Below, one piece after another: positions 47,158-55,965 of a DNA stretch of 64,000 bases. The position numbers and the translations under genes are program-made. Location: assembly GCA_028713125.1 (NCBI GenBank), contig JAQTOU010000002.1:665574-729573 (forward strand), read 5' to 3'. Under the pieces are notes generated by a model. That model was not told the origin of the DNA. It made no database searches and was given only the letters and a program-made list of their open reading frames with translations. Each line of letters opens with the position of its first letter. The stretch's first letter is position 1. The stretch comes from Elusimicrobiales bacterium. Lineage in GTDB: Bacteria; Elusimicrobiota; Elusimicrobia; Elusimicrobiales; UBA9959.

Positions 47158-48931
47158 AATCATTATAGCCACCGACTGCGGCAGCACCACCACGAAAGCC
47201 ATCCTTATAGAGAAGAAAGGCGATACCTACCGCCAGACTTTCCGCGGAGAGGCCCCCACCACGGTAGAGGCCCCGTTCGAGGACGTCACCAAGGGCGTGC
47301 TGAACTCGATCACCGAGGTCGAGGAACTCTCCGGCCGGAAAATACTGGACGGCGAAAGGATCATAACGCCTAACAGCGGGCTTACTGGCGCCGATATTTA
47401 CGTCTCCACCTCATCGGCCGGCGGCGGCCTGCAGATGATGGTGGCCGGGGCCGTCAAGGCCATGACCGGCGAATCCGCGCAGCGCTGCGCCCTGGGCGCC
47501 GGCGCCATCGTGATGGACGTGCTGGCCTCCAACGACGGCCGCGCCGACCACGAGAAAATAGAGCGCATCCGGCAGCTCCGCCCGGACATGATGCTGCTCT
47601 CCGGCGGCACCGACGGCGGAACCATCACCCACGTGGTCGAGCTCGCGCAGTTCCTGAAGGCCGCCGACCCCAAGCCCCGCCTGGGCGCCTCCTACAAGCT
47701 GCCGGTGATCTACGCCGGCAACAACAAGGCCCACGCGCAGATAAAAGAAATACTCGGCGACCGCACGGCGCTGATCATCACCGAGAACCTCCGCCCCACG
47801 CTGGAGAAAGAGAACCTGATGCCGGCCCGCCACAAGATCCACGACATCTTCCTCGAGCACGTGATGCAGCAGGCCCCCGGCTACCCGCGCCTGATGAAGA
47901 TGGTGGGCGCCCCGATAATGCCCACTCCCGCCGCCGTAGGCACCATGACGGAAAAGTTCGCCAAGGCAAATAAATTCAACGTCCTGGCCGTCGATATCGG
48001 CGGCGCCACCACAGACGTGTTCTCCGTCTTCTCCGAAGTTTTCAACCGCACCGTCAGCGCGAACCTGGGCATGAGCTACTCCATCTCCAACGTGATGGCG
48101 GAGGCCGGCCTGGCCAATATCCTGCGCTGGCTCCCCTTCGACATGGACGAGCAGGACCTCAGGAACCGCCTGAAGAACAAGATGATAAGGCCCACCACCA
48201 TCCCCCAGACGGTGGAGGACCTGCAGATCGAGCACGCGGTCGCGCGCGAGGCTCTCCGCCTGGCTTTCGACCAGCACAAGGCGCTGGCCGTCGGGCTGAA
48301 AGGCGTCCAGCAGGAGCGCTCCATCTCCGACGCTTTCGACCAGACCGCCTCCGGTGCAAGCCTCATCAACGTGATGCGGCTGGATTATGTGATAGGCTCG
48401 GGCGGCATCCTCGCGCATTCCCCCCGCCGCACCCAGTCGATGCTTATGATGATAGACGCCTACCAGCCCGAGGGCATCACCCGCATGGCGGTGGACTCGA
48501 TCTTCATGATGCCGCACCTGGGCGTCCTGGCGCAGATAAGCGAGAAAGCCGCGCTGGACGTGTTCTACAACGACTGCCTGGTGAGGCTGGGCACGTGCCT
48601 CGCGCCTAAGGGCCTGGCCAAGGAAGGCCAGCTTATCATGGAGTGGGAAGTGACCGGCTCCGACGGCAGCAGGCAGGCCGGCGAGCTGCGCTTCGGCGAT
48701 ATCCTCCACGTCCCCTTCGCCGCCCCCAAGGCCAGGCTGGTTGCCAAACCCGTGAAGGGTTTTGACATGGGCGCCGGTTCCGGCAGCCGCGTCGAGGCTG
48801 ACATCGAAGGCGGCGTAGTCGGCCTGGTGCTGGACGGGCGCGGCAGGCCTTTCAACCTTTCCAAGGAGCCGGCAAAGCGCCGCGACGACTTGAACAAGTG
48901 GTACAAAGCGATGGGGATGTACCCGGTATAG
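47138..48931 (+). CDS. MutL (glutamate mutase L)-like ASKHA ATPase
   Basis: 597 residues. The actin-like ATPase fold is shown by phosphate loop 1 (ATDCGSTTTKAIL) and phosphate loop 2 (AVDIGGATTDVFSVF). The MutL family shows in TSSAGGGLQMMVAGAVKAMT, ALGAGAIVMDVLA and MLLSGGTDGGTITHVVE. In clostridia MutL lies with B12-dependent glutamate mutase and probably acts as a chaperone or reactivase. No mutase subunit is encoded here. It follows a small coupled gene and precedes a 374-residue protein and, past a glycosyltransferase, four membrane proteins. The ATP-binding residues look intact. It may serve a different client complex. Confidence 0.85.
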   Translation: MSKKDLEIIIATDCGSTTTKAILIEKKGDTYRQTFRGEAPTTVEAPFEDVTKGVLNSITEVEELSGRKILDGERIITPNSGLTGADIYVSTSSAGGGLQMMVAGAVKAMTGESAQRCALGAGAIVMDVLASNDGRADHEKIERIRQLRPDMMLLSGGTDGGTITHVVELAQFLKAADPKPRLGASYKLPVIYAGNNKAHAQIKEILGDRTALIITENLRPTLEKENLMPARHKIHDIFLEHVMQQAPGYPRLMKMVGAPIMPTPAAVGTMTEKFAKANKFNVLAVDIGGATTDVFSVFSEVFNRTVSANLGMSYSISNVMAEAGLANILRWLPFDMDEQDLRNRLKNKMIRPTTIPQTVEDLQIEHAVAREALRLAFDQHKALAVGLKGVQQERSISDAFDQTASGASLINVMRLDYVIGSGGILAHSPRRTQSMLMMIDAYQPEGITRMAVDSIFMMPHLGVLAQISEKAALDVFYNDCLVRLGTCLAPKGLAKEGQLIMEWEVTGSDGSRQAGELRFGDILHVPFAAPKARLVAKPVKGFDMGAGSGSRVEADIEGGVVGLVLDGRGRPFNLSKEPAKRRDDLNKWYKAMGMYPV

Positions 48932-48959
48932 ACGACAGCTTTTCTGGAGGAAACATATT

Positions 48960-50084
48960 ATGGCGCACGCTTACACACCCGGACTTAAAGTAATGCCCTG
49001 CACGCTGCTGAAGAAGAAGAGGCTTCTGCCTATTCCCGGAAAGGTGCTTGCCGAAATGGGCCGGCAGGTGGACTCCCTGGACGTGGTCGCGCAGACCGAA
49101 CTGCCCGGTAAGGTCTTCTCCGTCAACGTGGCCAACCGCCTGGCCGTCGGGCCCGACGAAATTAAGAATTTCATGACCAAGGGCGAAGGCGACACCGTGA
49201 AGAAAGGCGAGATCATCGCCGAGAACAAGCCCTTCCTGAAGTGGTTCAAGACCGCCGTCGAGTCCCCCGTGGACGGCACCGTGGAGGCCGTCTCCCTTAT
49301 CACCGGGCAGGTGCTGCTGCGCGAGCCGCCGAAAGTCCTTCCGATAAAAGCTTATGTGAAAGGCAAAGTCGTCGAGGTCACTCCTAATTTCGGCGTCGCT
49401 ATCGAGACCGAGGGCACCTTCATCCAGGGAATCTTCGGCGTGGGCGGCGAGACCAACGGCGAGATCTGCATGGCCGTCGCGAGCCCAGACGAGGACCTGA
49501 CGACCGAAGATATCAAGGAGAACCACAGGGGCAAGATAGTCATCGGCGGAAAGCACGCCAGCCTCTCCACCATAAAGCGCGCCATCGAGATTGGCGTCAA
49601 CGCGATAGTTGTGGGCGGCATCCACGACCGCGACCTGCGCCAGCTGCTGGGCTACGATATCGGTGTTGCGGTGACCGGCCACGAGCAGCTTGGGATCACC
49701 GTGATAGTTACCGAGGGGTTCGGCATGATCCCGATGGCGGAGTATACTTTCAAGCTGCTCGCCTCCCGCAACGGCGAGAGCGCCTCGGTGTCCGGCGCGA
49801 CGCAGATCCGCGCCGGCGTGATGCGCCCCGAGATCATCGTGCCCGGCTTCCCCAAGAACGTGACGGAGTCCAAGAAGGACCAGGGCCGCGGCTGGATAGA
49901 GCCCGGCGACCCGATACGCATAATCCGCGAGCCTCATTTCGGCGTGATAGGCACGGTCAAATCCCTGCCGCCCGAGCTTACGGTGATAGGCAGCGAGAGC
50001 CACGCCCGGGTGCTGGAAGTGACCCTGGACAGCGGGGAAGTCATCGTCGTCCCTCGCGCGAATATCGAAGTGCTGGAGAAGTAG
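48960..50084 (+). CDS. barrel-sandwich/KOW-like protein in the MutL operon
   Basis: 374 residues, no signal peptide or membrane helix. Residues ~70-120 look like a lipoyl/barrel-sandwich hybrid (FMTKGEGDTVKKGEIIAENK, AVESPVDGTVEAVSLITGQV) but without the biotin/lipoyl Lys motif. A middle alpha/beta part (~190-250) has IKRAIEIGVNAIVVGGIHDR and VIVTEGFGMIPMAEYTF. The end (~310-372) resembles a KOW/SH3-like barrel (GDPIRIIREPHFGVIGTV, DSGEVIVVPRANIEVLE). The order is similar to adaptor parts of ion-pumping complexes, but I cannot name a family. It is 28 bases downstream of the MutL-like gene, with GGAGGAAA before the ATG. A long hairpin terminator follows. Confidence 0.7.
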   Translation: MAHAYTPGLKVMPCTLLKKKRLLPIPGKVLAEMGRQVDSLDVVAQTELPGKVFSVNVANRLAVGPDEIKNFMTKGEGDTVKKGEIIAENKPFLKWFKTAVESPVDGTVEAVSLITGQVLLREPPKVLPIKAYVKGKVVEVTPNFGVAIETEGTFIQGIFGVGGETNGEICMAVASPDEDLTTEDIKENHRGKIVIGGKHASLSTIKRAIEIGVNAIVVGGIHDRDLRQLLGYDIGVAVTGHEQLGITVIVTEGFGMIPMAEYTFKLLASRNGESASVSGATQIRAGVMRPEIIVPGFPKNVTESKKDQGRGWIEPGDPIRIIREPHFGVIGTVKSLPPELTVIGSESHARVLEVTLDSGEVIVVPRANIEVLEK

Positions 50085-50092
50085 TTCAAGGT

Positions 50093-50146
50093 AAAGGCAG
50101 AGGCGGAGGTATAGCGGTCTATACCTGCACCTTTGCCTTTATTTTT
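50093..50146 (+). terminator. long hairpin terminator
   Basis: Arms 50,093-50,114 and 50,119-50,140 (22 bases each, few mismatches, GTATAG/CTATAC next to the loop) around loop CGGT, then ATTTTT. It would separate the MutL group from the glycosyltransferase gene. Confidence 0.8.
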
Positions 50147-50152
50147 GCCGCT

Positions 50153-52315
50153 ATGGCTAAAAAAAACAAAAAAACCTCTCTTAAACCGGCGCCGGCACCG
50201 GAGCCGAAAGACCGGTTCCCGGCCTGGCTCGTCTGGCCGGTCTTCGCGGCGTGGGGCACTTTTGTCCTTAAAAGCTACTATTCAAAGTTCCCTCTCAATT
50301 TCGAGTCGCTTTCTGTGATCCTGGCTCCGGAGCAGTACACCGCCGGCCTTTTCAGCGTCCTGCCGGGGCACCTCCTGAACGTCCTGTACGCCGCGGTTTT
50401 CCTTTTCGCCTGCTTCTCGGCCGGGCGCCCGGTCCTTAGGGCGGCCGGCTTCGGTTTTGCCGGCGCGCTCGAGGAAACGGTTTTCTCCTGCGGCGCGGGT
50501 TTCGGCCTGCTTGCCGTTTACGTTTTCATCCTGGCCGCTTTCAAGCTCCTTTACTTCTGGCCCGTGGCCGCCTTCATTGTCCTGGCGTGCGCCGCCGGGA
50601 TATATTTTCTGCGCAAGGAGCCTCTTCGCGCCGCCGGCAGCCCCGCCGATTTCGGACCCGCCGATTTCGCCGCCCTGGCGGTGCTGCTGCTGGCTATGCT
50701 GCTTAACCTGGCGGGGACGCTCAGCCCGGAAATTTTCTACGACGCCCTGGTCTATCATCTCGCGGTCCCCAATTATTTCGTGATAAAACACGGGATAGCC
50801 CCGATGCCCTATAATTTTTATTCCGACCTGCCTTTTACGCACGGGATGCTATACGGCGCGGCGCTTCTGCTTAAAGGGGAGACCTTGGCCAAGTTCATAA
50901 ATTACGGGGCGGGACTCCTTACGGCCGGGGCCGTGCTGGCCCTCGGCGCGCGCCATTTCTCCCTCCGTGCCGGGCTTTGGGGCGCGGCCATATTTTATAC
51001 CGTCGGCCATGCCATGCTCGCCTCCTGGTCCGCCGGTACGGAAGCCCTGCTGATGTTCTTCTCCACGCTTGCGCTCTATGCGGCCCTTAACCGCAGCGAG
51101 GAAGAGCCGCGCTGGCTCTGGCTGGCGGCCTGCTTCTGCGGCCTGGCCATGGGCGTCAAGTACACGGGCTTCTTTACCGCCGTGGGCGTTATGCTGGTTT
51201 ATGCCTGGCCGGCCCGCTCCAGACCGTTGACCGCGATTAAAAACCTCGCGCTCTTTACGCTGATCGCCTCTTTCTTCGTCGGGCCCTGGCTGGTCAAGAA
51301 TTACCTTTACCAGGGCAACCCGGTTTTCCCCTTCGCGCTCAGCCTCTTCGGCGCGGACCCGCATTCGGACCCGCAGAAGCTTAAGGACTTTATAGGCCAC
51401 GCCGGCCAGATAGGGGCTTTGAAGCCGCTGTACTGGCTGATGAATCCCTGGAAGATCACTATGGGGCAGGTCCCGAACTCGGAATATTTCAGCCCGCTCT
51501 TTATCCTGATGCTGCCGGGGGCCTTCCTCCTTTCCGGGCCCGCCGGCGCCGCGCTCTCTGGGCTCTGGATCTTTTTCCTCGCCGTCTGGGGAGGCTTCTC
51601 GGTTTCTTCCACCATGGCGCGCTTCCTCATGCCGGCCTACCCCGCGGCCGGGCTCATAATGGCGGCTTATCTTTTTTCCCCGGGCCACAGGGCGCTGAAA
51701 GGCGCGCTTAAAGCCGCGGCGCTGGCCGTCTGTTTCACCGGGCTTTACTGGGCCGGCGTTATCTTCTATTCCCAGGGCCGCTGGCGGCCCCTGACCGGGG
51801 CCGTTACCGCCGAGGACTACCTGAGCCATACCCAGCCCACCTACCCTTACAGCAGTTACTCTGCGGTGAAGTATATAAATGAAAAAACCCCGCCCGGCTC
51901 GAAGGTGCTGCTGATCGGCGACGAGCGCAGCTATTACCTCAAGAGGGATTTTATCGTCAGTTCGGTCTATGACAATACGGCCGCGGTAGAATACGCCGCG
52001 GCGTCCAGGGACGGCGAGGACCTCTACGCGCGGCTTAAAGCGGACGGGATTACCCATATACTTCTTAACACGACCGAGGCTATCAGGCTGGGCACGAGTT
52101 ACCGGATGTTCTACTGGGACGAGCGCGCGCGCGGCGTTTTCTACTCCTTCTGGGACCGGCATGTCAGGGAGGTTTTTTCTTTCGACGAGGCGCAGAACGG
52201 CCAGGTCTTCAACCGCGTTTCGGTCTACGAGCTCGCGGACAAACTCCCCTCCGGCGCCCCCTCCGCCTTCAATGTTATGAAAGAAATTATCATGAAGAAT
52301 CTCGATAAAAAATGA
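50153..52315 (+). CDS. GT-C type membrane glycosyltransferase (ArnT/PMT-like)
   Basis: 720 residues, about a dozen membrane helices across residues 70-540 and a soluble C-terminal domain (540-715). The first loop reads SPEIFYDALVYHLAVPNY, with the acidic/His pattern of GT-C enzymes that use polyprenyl-phosphate sugars. HAMLASWSAGTEALLMFFS and AMGVKYTGFFTAVGVMLVY resemble the ArnT/PMT_2 family. The C-terminal domain contains GSKVLLIGDERSYYLKRDF and YSSYSAVKYINEKTPPGSK. It would transfer a sugar to a lipid or protein in the periplasm. The substrate is unknown. It starts 7 bases after a terminator, so it may be weakly read from upstream or have its own promoter. Confidence 0.8.
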   Translation: MAKKNKKTSLKPAPAPEPKDRFPAWLVWPVFAAWGTFVLKSYYSKFPLNFESLSVILAPEQYTAGLFSVLPGHLLNVLYAAVFLFACFSAGRPVLRAAGFGFAGALEETVFSCGAGFGLLAVYVFILAAFKLLYFWPVAAFIVLACAAGIYFLRKEPLRAAGSPADFGPADFAALAVLLLAMLLNLAGTLSPEIFYDALVYHLAVPNYFVIKHGIAPMPYNFYSDLPFTHGMLYGAALLLKGETLAKFINYGAGLLTAGAVLALGARHFSLRAGLWGAAIFYTVGHAMLASWSAGTEALLMFFSTLALYAALNRSEEEPRWLWLAACFCGLAMGVKYTGFFTAVGVMLVYAWPARSRPLTAIKNLALFTLIASFFVGPWLVKNYLYQGNPVFPFALSLFGADPHSDPQKLKDFIGHAGQIGALKPLYWLMNPWKITMGQVPNSEYFSPLFILMLPGAFLLSGPAGAALSGLWIFFLAVWGGFSVSSTMARFLMPAYPAAGLIMAAYLFSPGHRALKGALKAAALAVCFTGLYWAGVIFYSQGRWRPLTGAVTAEDYLSHTQPTYPYSSYSAVKYINEKTPPGSKVLLIGDERSYYLKRDFIVSSVYDNTAAVEYAAASRDGEDLYARLKADGITHILLNTTEAIRLGTSYRMFYWDERARGVFYSFWDRHVREVFSFDEAQNGQVFNRVSVYELADKLPSGAPSAFNVMKEIIMKNLDKK

Positions 52316-52318
52316 TGC

Positions 52319-52347
52319 TTGCCTGAAAAACCGATAAAGTGTATATT
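52319..52347 (+). promoter_or_regulatory. promoter before the DUF6754 gene
   Basis: TTGCCT (52,319-52,324), 17 bases and TATATT (52,342-52,347). RNA would start near 52,354, leaving about 4 bases of leader before the ATG at 52,358; TATTAT at 52,344-52,349 would make it leaderless. Confidence 0.5.
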
Positions 52348-52357
52348 ATTACAAGTT

Positions 52358-53626
52358 ATGATAAAACATAAAGCTCTCCTCACCTTGTTCCTCTCCCTTT
52401 TCGCCGTCAGCGGCCTTTTCGCCGCCAAACCAGTCCCCCCCGCAAAAAAAGCAGCGCCGCCCGCACCGGCGGTCATCACCGGCCTCACGGCGGTCGACAT
52501 GCCTTATGACGCCGGAAACGCGGCCATCCTCAAGTGGGCCGTGAACCCCGCCGACGCCGCCGACACATTTTACGTGGTCTACGTTTCCTCGCTCGAGGCC
52601 GGCGGCTGGCTGGAAGCCGACAGGTTCGTTTCCTCCGCAAAGACCGGCAAGGACGTCGAGCTGCCTTTCTGGGCCTGGGATGGCTCCTCCCTTGAGCACG
52701 CGGTGAAGGTCGAGCTCAATAATACCTACGGCGACACCCTGCCCGGCTCGGTCTTCCAGTTCAAGGTCGCGGCCGAAAAGAACAAGCAGGTCATAGCTGA
52801 GTCCATGCCGGTGTCGGTGACGCCGGTGGGCAACTGGTTCCGCCTGGACCGCATGAACAACCTCGTCCTGCTCATCACGATCATCGTGATCTTTTTCTGG
52901 GCCGTCTCCCATGCCAAGCGCAAAGGCCTTTTCATCCGCCGCATAGCCGGCCTCGACGCTATCGACGAGGCCATCGGCCGCGCAACCGAGATGGGCAAGC
53001 CCATTTTCTACGTGCCCGGCATCGGCTCCATGAGCTCCATCTCCACCATCGCCTCGGCTTTCATCCTGGGCGAGGTTTCCAAAAAGGTCGCCCAGTACGA
53101 CAGCCAGATCAAGGTCCCCCATTACGACCCCGTCGTCATGACGGTCTGCAAAGAAGTGGTCAAGCAGTCCTATATGGAGGCCGGCCGGCCGGACTCCTAC
53201 CGCGAGGACATCAACCAGTTCGTAAGCGCCGACCAGTTCTCCTACGCGGCCTCCGTCGACGGCATGATCTCCCGCGAGAAGCCTGCCGCCTGTTTCTATA
53301 TGGGCTACTTCATGGCCGAGTCCCTGCTCCTGGCCGAAGTCGGCGCCACTTCCGGCGCCATCCAGATCGCCGGCACCGACGTGGAGCACCAGCTGCCTTT
53401 CTTCTTCACCGCCTGCGACTACACGCTTATCGGCGAGGAGCTCTACGCCGCCGGGGCCTACCTGTCCCGGGAACCCATGCTGGTCAGCGCCCTCAAGGTG
53501 CAGGATTTCGGCAAGCTTTTCGTCATGATCTCCGTTTTCTTCGGCATGATCTGCGTCGTCCTTGGGGCCAAATTCGGCTGGAGCGCTTTCGTCAGCTCCG
53601 TCCTCAACCTGTTCCAGAACTTCTGA
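52358..53626 (+). CDS. DUF6754-type membrane protein with FN3-like N-terminus
   Basis: 422 residues from the ATG at 52,358, which begins a signal peptide (LLTLFLSLFAVSGLFAA). Residues ~40-150 look like an FN3/beta-sandwich (AAILKWAVNPADAADTFYVV). A membrane helix follows (~165-185, NLVLLITIIVIFFWAVSHA), then a large cytoplasmic domain of the DUF6754 type (LDAIDEAIGRATEMGKPIFY, PGIGSMSSISTIAS, FMGYFMAESLLLAEV-like segment, VGATSGAIQIAGTDVEHQLP). A C-terminal helix ends the protein (LFVMISVFFGMICVVLGA). DUF6754 has no established role. It leads a four-gene membrane-protein group whose spacings are 4-22 bases. Confidence 0.75.
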   Translation: MIKHKALLTLFLSLFAVSGLFAAKPVPPAKKAAPPAPAVITGLTAVDMPYDAGNAAILKWAVNPADAADTFYVVYVSSLEAGGWLEADRFVSSAKTGKDVELPFWAWDGSSLEHAVKVELNNTYGDTLPGSVFQFKVAAEKNKQVIAESMPVSVTPVGNWFRLDRMNNLVLLITIIVIFFWAVSHAKRKGLFIRRIAGLDAIDEAIGRATEMGKPIFYVPGIGSMSSISTIASAFILGEVSKKVAQYDSQIKVPHYDPVVMTVCKEVVKQSYMEAGRPDSYREDINQFVSADQFSYAASVDGMISREKPAACFYMGYFMAESLLLAEVGATSGAIQIAGTDVEHQLPFFFTACDYTLIGEELYAAGAYLSREPMLVSALKVQDFGKLFVMISVFFGMICVVLGAKFGWSAFVSSVLNLFQNF

Positions 53627-53630
53627 TCTT

Positions 53631-54299
53631 ATGAAACTGATAAAAAAACAAATACCTTTAGCCATAGTGTTCATAACCGGGGTACTTACCCTGATCTCCT
53701 ATTATGTTCCCCATAAGGTTTCGGTGGACTATATCGAGACCATGAACAAGTGGGAGAATATCGTGGTCGCCTTCGCTTTCCTGCTGGGCCTGATCAGCCT
53801 GTTCTTCTCCCATTACCACAAGATCACCCGGAAGGCGGACGGCTGGGGCTACAGCATCTTCGTGTTCATCGGCTTCCTCGCGATGGTCGTCCCCTCCTAT
53901 ACCAGCCACGGCAAGCAGATGGTCGACGGGATGCTGACGCCGCTGGGCTGGTCGTACAAGTACATCTACACGGCGCTTAGCGGAACCATGTTCGCCGTCC
54001 TGGCCTTCTACATCGTTTCTACGGCCTACAGGTCTTTCAGGATAAAATCCGCGCAGGCTTTCGTCCTGTTCGTGGCGGCCTTCATCCTGATCCTCGGGAA
54101 GGTCCCGCTCGGGCAGATAATCTGGGATTACGCCCTCGGCTGGACCGGCCAGGGAGTTTCTGCGGTCATAGAATGGATCATGCAGGTGCCCGCGGTAGCC
54201 GGCAAGCGCGGCATCATGATCGGCATCTCCATCGGCGCCATCGTCACCTCGCTGAAGATAATTTTCGGCATCGAAAAACAGTACATGGGGAAGGACTAG
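53631..54299 (+). CDS. multi-pass membrane protein in the DUF6754 group
   Basis: 222 residues from the ATG at 53,631, 4 bases after the preceding stop. Five or six membrane helices are visible (IPLAIVFITGVLTLISYYV, IVVAFAFLLGLISLFF, YSIFVFIGFLAMVVPSY, TMFAVLAFYIVSTAY, AFVLFVAAFILILGKVPLG, GIMIGISIGAIVTSLKIIFG). No family is recognised. Tight spacing with both neighbours indicates a subunit of the same membrane complex. Confidence 0.7.
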   Translation: MKLIKKQIPLAIVFITGVLTLISYYVPHKVSVDYIETMNKWENIVVAFAFLLGLISLFFSHYHKITRKADGWGYSIFVFIGFLAMVVPSYTSHGKQMVDGMLTPLGWSYKYIYTALSGTMFAVLAFYIVSTAYRSFRIKSAQAFVLFVAAFILILGKVPLGQIIWDYALGWTGQGVSAVIEWIMQVPAVAGKRGIMIGISIGAIVTSLKIIFGIEKQYMGKD

Positions 54300-54303
54300 G
54301 AAT

Positions 54304-55125
54304 ATGAAGGAAACACTTCAGAAATTTTTCAAGATAGACAGGCGCTGGATCTTCCTGCTCCTGGCGGTCACGCTCTTCGTGCCGATAGTGAAGCCTATCG
54401 GCCTTCCTAATAAGAGCATCTCCCAGGCCACTACCCGGGTTTACGAGAATATAGAGAAACTGCCGGCCGGTTCTTTCCTGCTCCTCTCGCTGGACTACGA
54501 CCCTTCAACGCGGCCCGAGCTGCACCCGATGGCGATGGCGCTGGTGCGCCACGCTTTCTCCAGGAACCTGCGCGTGGGCGTGGTCACATATATAGCCGGC
54601 TCCACCGGCCTGATAGAAGAGCTCTTCGCCAAGGTCGGCAAAGAGTACAATAAAAAAGACGGGACCGATTACGTGATCCTCCCGTACCAGCCCAACATCC
54701 TAGCCGTCATGACCCAGATGTCTTCCGATATGTACGGGATCTATTCCAAGGACAGGAACGGCACGCCCATCGCCGGTATGCCCGTCCTGAAGGGCGTAAA
54801 GAGCTACAAGGACATGTCCCTCGTCGTCTGCGTCACCGGGACCGCGATCCTGGATTACTGGGTGGCCTACGTGGGCGACAAGTACAGCGTGCCGGTGGCC
54901 GGCGGCGTCACGGCGATCAGCCAGCCCGGCTACGGGCCCTACCTGCAGACCAACCAGCTTAAGGGCCTGATAGGCGGCATGAAGGGCGCCGCGGAGTACG
55001 AGTCGCTGATCAAGCAGCCCGGCAAAGGCACGTCGGGTATAGACGCGCTCAACCTGGCCCACCTGCTGGTGCTGGTGCTTATCCTGACCTCGAACATTAT
55101 TCTGCTGTTCGTTAAATATTTCTGA
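54304..55125 (+). CDS. membrane protein with soluble alpha/beta domain, DUF6754 group
   Basis: 273 residues. Helices lie at each end (WIFLLLAVTLFVPIV, ~15-30, and LLVLVLILTSNIILLFVKYF at the C-terminus), with a soluble domain between them. That domain is alpha/beta: PAGSFLLLSLDYDPST, ELHPMAMALVRHAFSRNLRV, GVVTYIAGSTGLIEELFAKV, DYVILPYQPNILAVM, DMSLVVCVTGTAILDYWVAY. The strand-loop pattern suggests a Rossmann-like ligand-binding fold, but I recognise no family. It begins 4 bases after the preceding gene, with TAGGA close to the ATG. Confidence 0.7.
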   Translation: MKETLQKFFKIDRRWIFLLLAVTLFVPIVKPIGLPNKSISQATTRVYENIEKLPAGSFLLLSLDYDPSTRPELHPMAMALVRHAFSRNLRVGVVTYIAGSTGLIEELFAKVGKEYNKKDGTDYVILPYQPNILAVMTQMSSDMYGIYSKDRNGTPIAGMPVLKGVKSYKDMSLVVCVTGTAILDYWVAYVGDKYSVPVAGGVTAISQPGYGPYLQTNQLKGLIGGMKGAAEYESLIKQPGKGTSGIDALNLAHLLVLVLILTSNIILLFVKYF

Positions 55126-55147
55126 TAGTTTTCACTAAGAGGTGCAT

Positions 55148-55882
55148 ATGGCATTAGATACATCGATCATCGCCGGCGGCTGGCTGGCAGCGGGACTCAC
55201 GATCTTTCTCTTCAGCTTCCTTTACAAGGACAACCCGTTCTTTAAAATAGCCGAACATTTGTACCTCGGCGCCGGCATGGGCTGGCTGTTCCAGGTCTCG
55301 GTTACCAGCGTCTGGATCCCCAAGATCTGGGAGCCGGTTTCCAAGGGCGAGCTGCTGGTCATCATCCCCTCCGTCATGGGGCTGCTGCTGCTGACACAGT
55401 TCATCCCCAAGATCTCCTGGCTGTCGCGGTACGGCTTCACCTTCATGATGGGCTACGGCTCCGGCCTGGCTATCCCCGCCGGGCTCTCCACCGACTTCAT
55501 GAGCCAGATAGAGGGCACCATAAGGCCTTTTTCCAAGCTGGCTTCCATGACGCCGTTCTCCATCCTCAGCTCCCTGATCGTCGCGGCCGGGACCATCTGC
55601 GTGCTCTTCTACTTCTTCTTCTCGGTGGAGCATAAGGGCCACCTTAAGAAAGTCTCCAATGTGGGCATTTACTTCCTGATGATCTACTTCGGAGCGGCTT
55701 TCGGCAATACCGTCATGGCCCGGTTCTCGCTGCTCTACGGGCGCTTCGACGACCTGTTCACCTTCTCCGGGGCGAGCTATTTCTACGCCACCCAGGCCAT
55801 CCTGGCTGCCATGGTCATCTACTTCGTTATTCATTGGCTCGTTTCGGGCCGGAAACCCGCTTCCGAGGAAGAAGCGGCTTAA
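55148..55882 (+). CDS. multi-pass membrane protein ending the DUF6754 group
   Basis: 244 residues from the ATG at 55,148 (AGAGGTG five bases upstream; the in-frame GTG at 55,142 is part of that Shine-Dalgarno). Six or seven helices are visible (GGWLAAGLTIFLFSFLY, HLYLGAGMGWLFQVSV, ELLVIIPSVMGLLLLTQF, YGFTFMMGYGSGLAIPAGL, ILSSLIVAAGTICVLFYFFF, VGIYFLMIYFGAAFGNTVM, ATQAILAAMVIYFVIHWLV). It has Gly-rich turns as in transport proteins, but no family is recognised. It is the last gene before a strong terminator. Confidence 0.7.
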   Translation: MALDTSIIAGGWLAAGLTIFLFSFLYKDNPFFKIAEHLYLGAGMGWLFQVSVTSVWIPKIWEPVSKGELLVIIPSVMGLLLLTQFIPKISWLSRYGFTFMMGYGSGLAIPAGLSTDFMSQIEGTIRPFSKLASMTPFSILSSLIVAAGTICVLFYFFFSVEHKGHLKKVSNVGIYFLMIYFGAAFGNTVMARFSLLYGRFDDLFTFSGASYFYATQAILAAMVIYFVIHWLVSGRKPASEEEAA

Positions 55883-55904
55883 GGCGGGCGGCGCGCGCAG
55901 CGCG

Positions 55905-55943
55905 TAAAAAAGACGGGCCGGAATATCCGGCCCGTCTTTTTTT
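55905..55943. terminator. bidirectional rho-independent terminator
   Basis: AGACGGGCCGG, loop AATAT, CCGGCCCGTCT, then TTTTTTT; AAAAA precedes the stem. It sits between the convergent membrane-protein group and the PpiC gene. Confidence 0.92.
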
Positions 55944-55965
55944 GCGTCTTTAGCTTGCCTGGTTT

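Noticed and set aside
47138..50084. Glutamate mutase operon
   Set aside because: Only the MutL-like protein is present; no GlmS or GlmE subunit and no B12-binding motif is seen.
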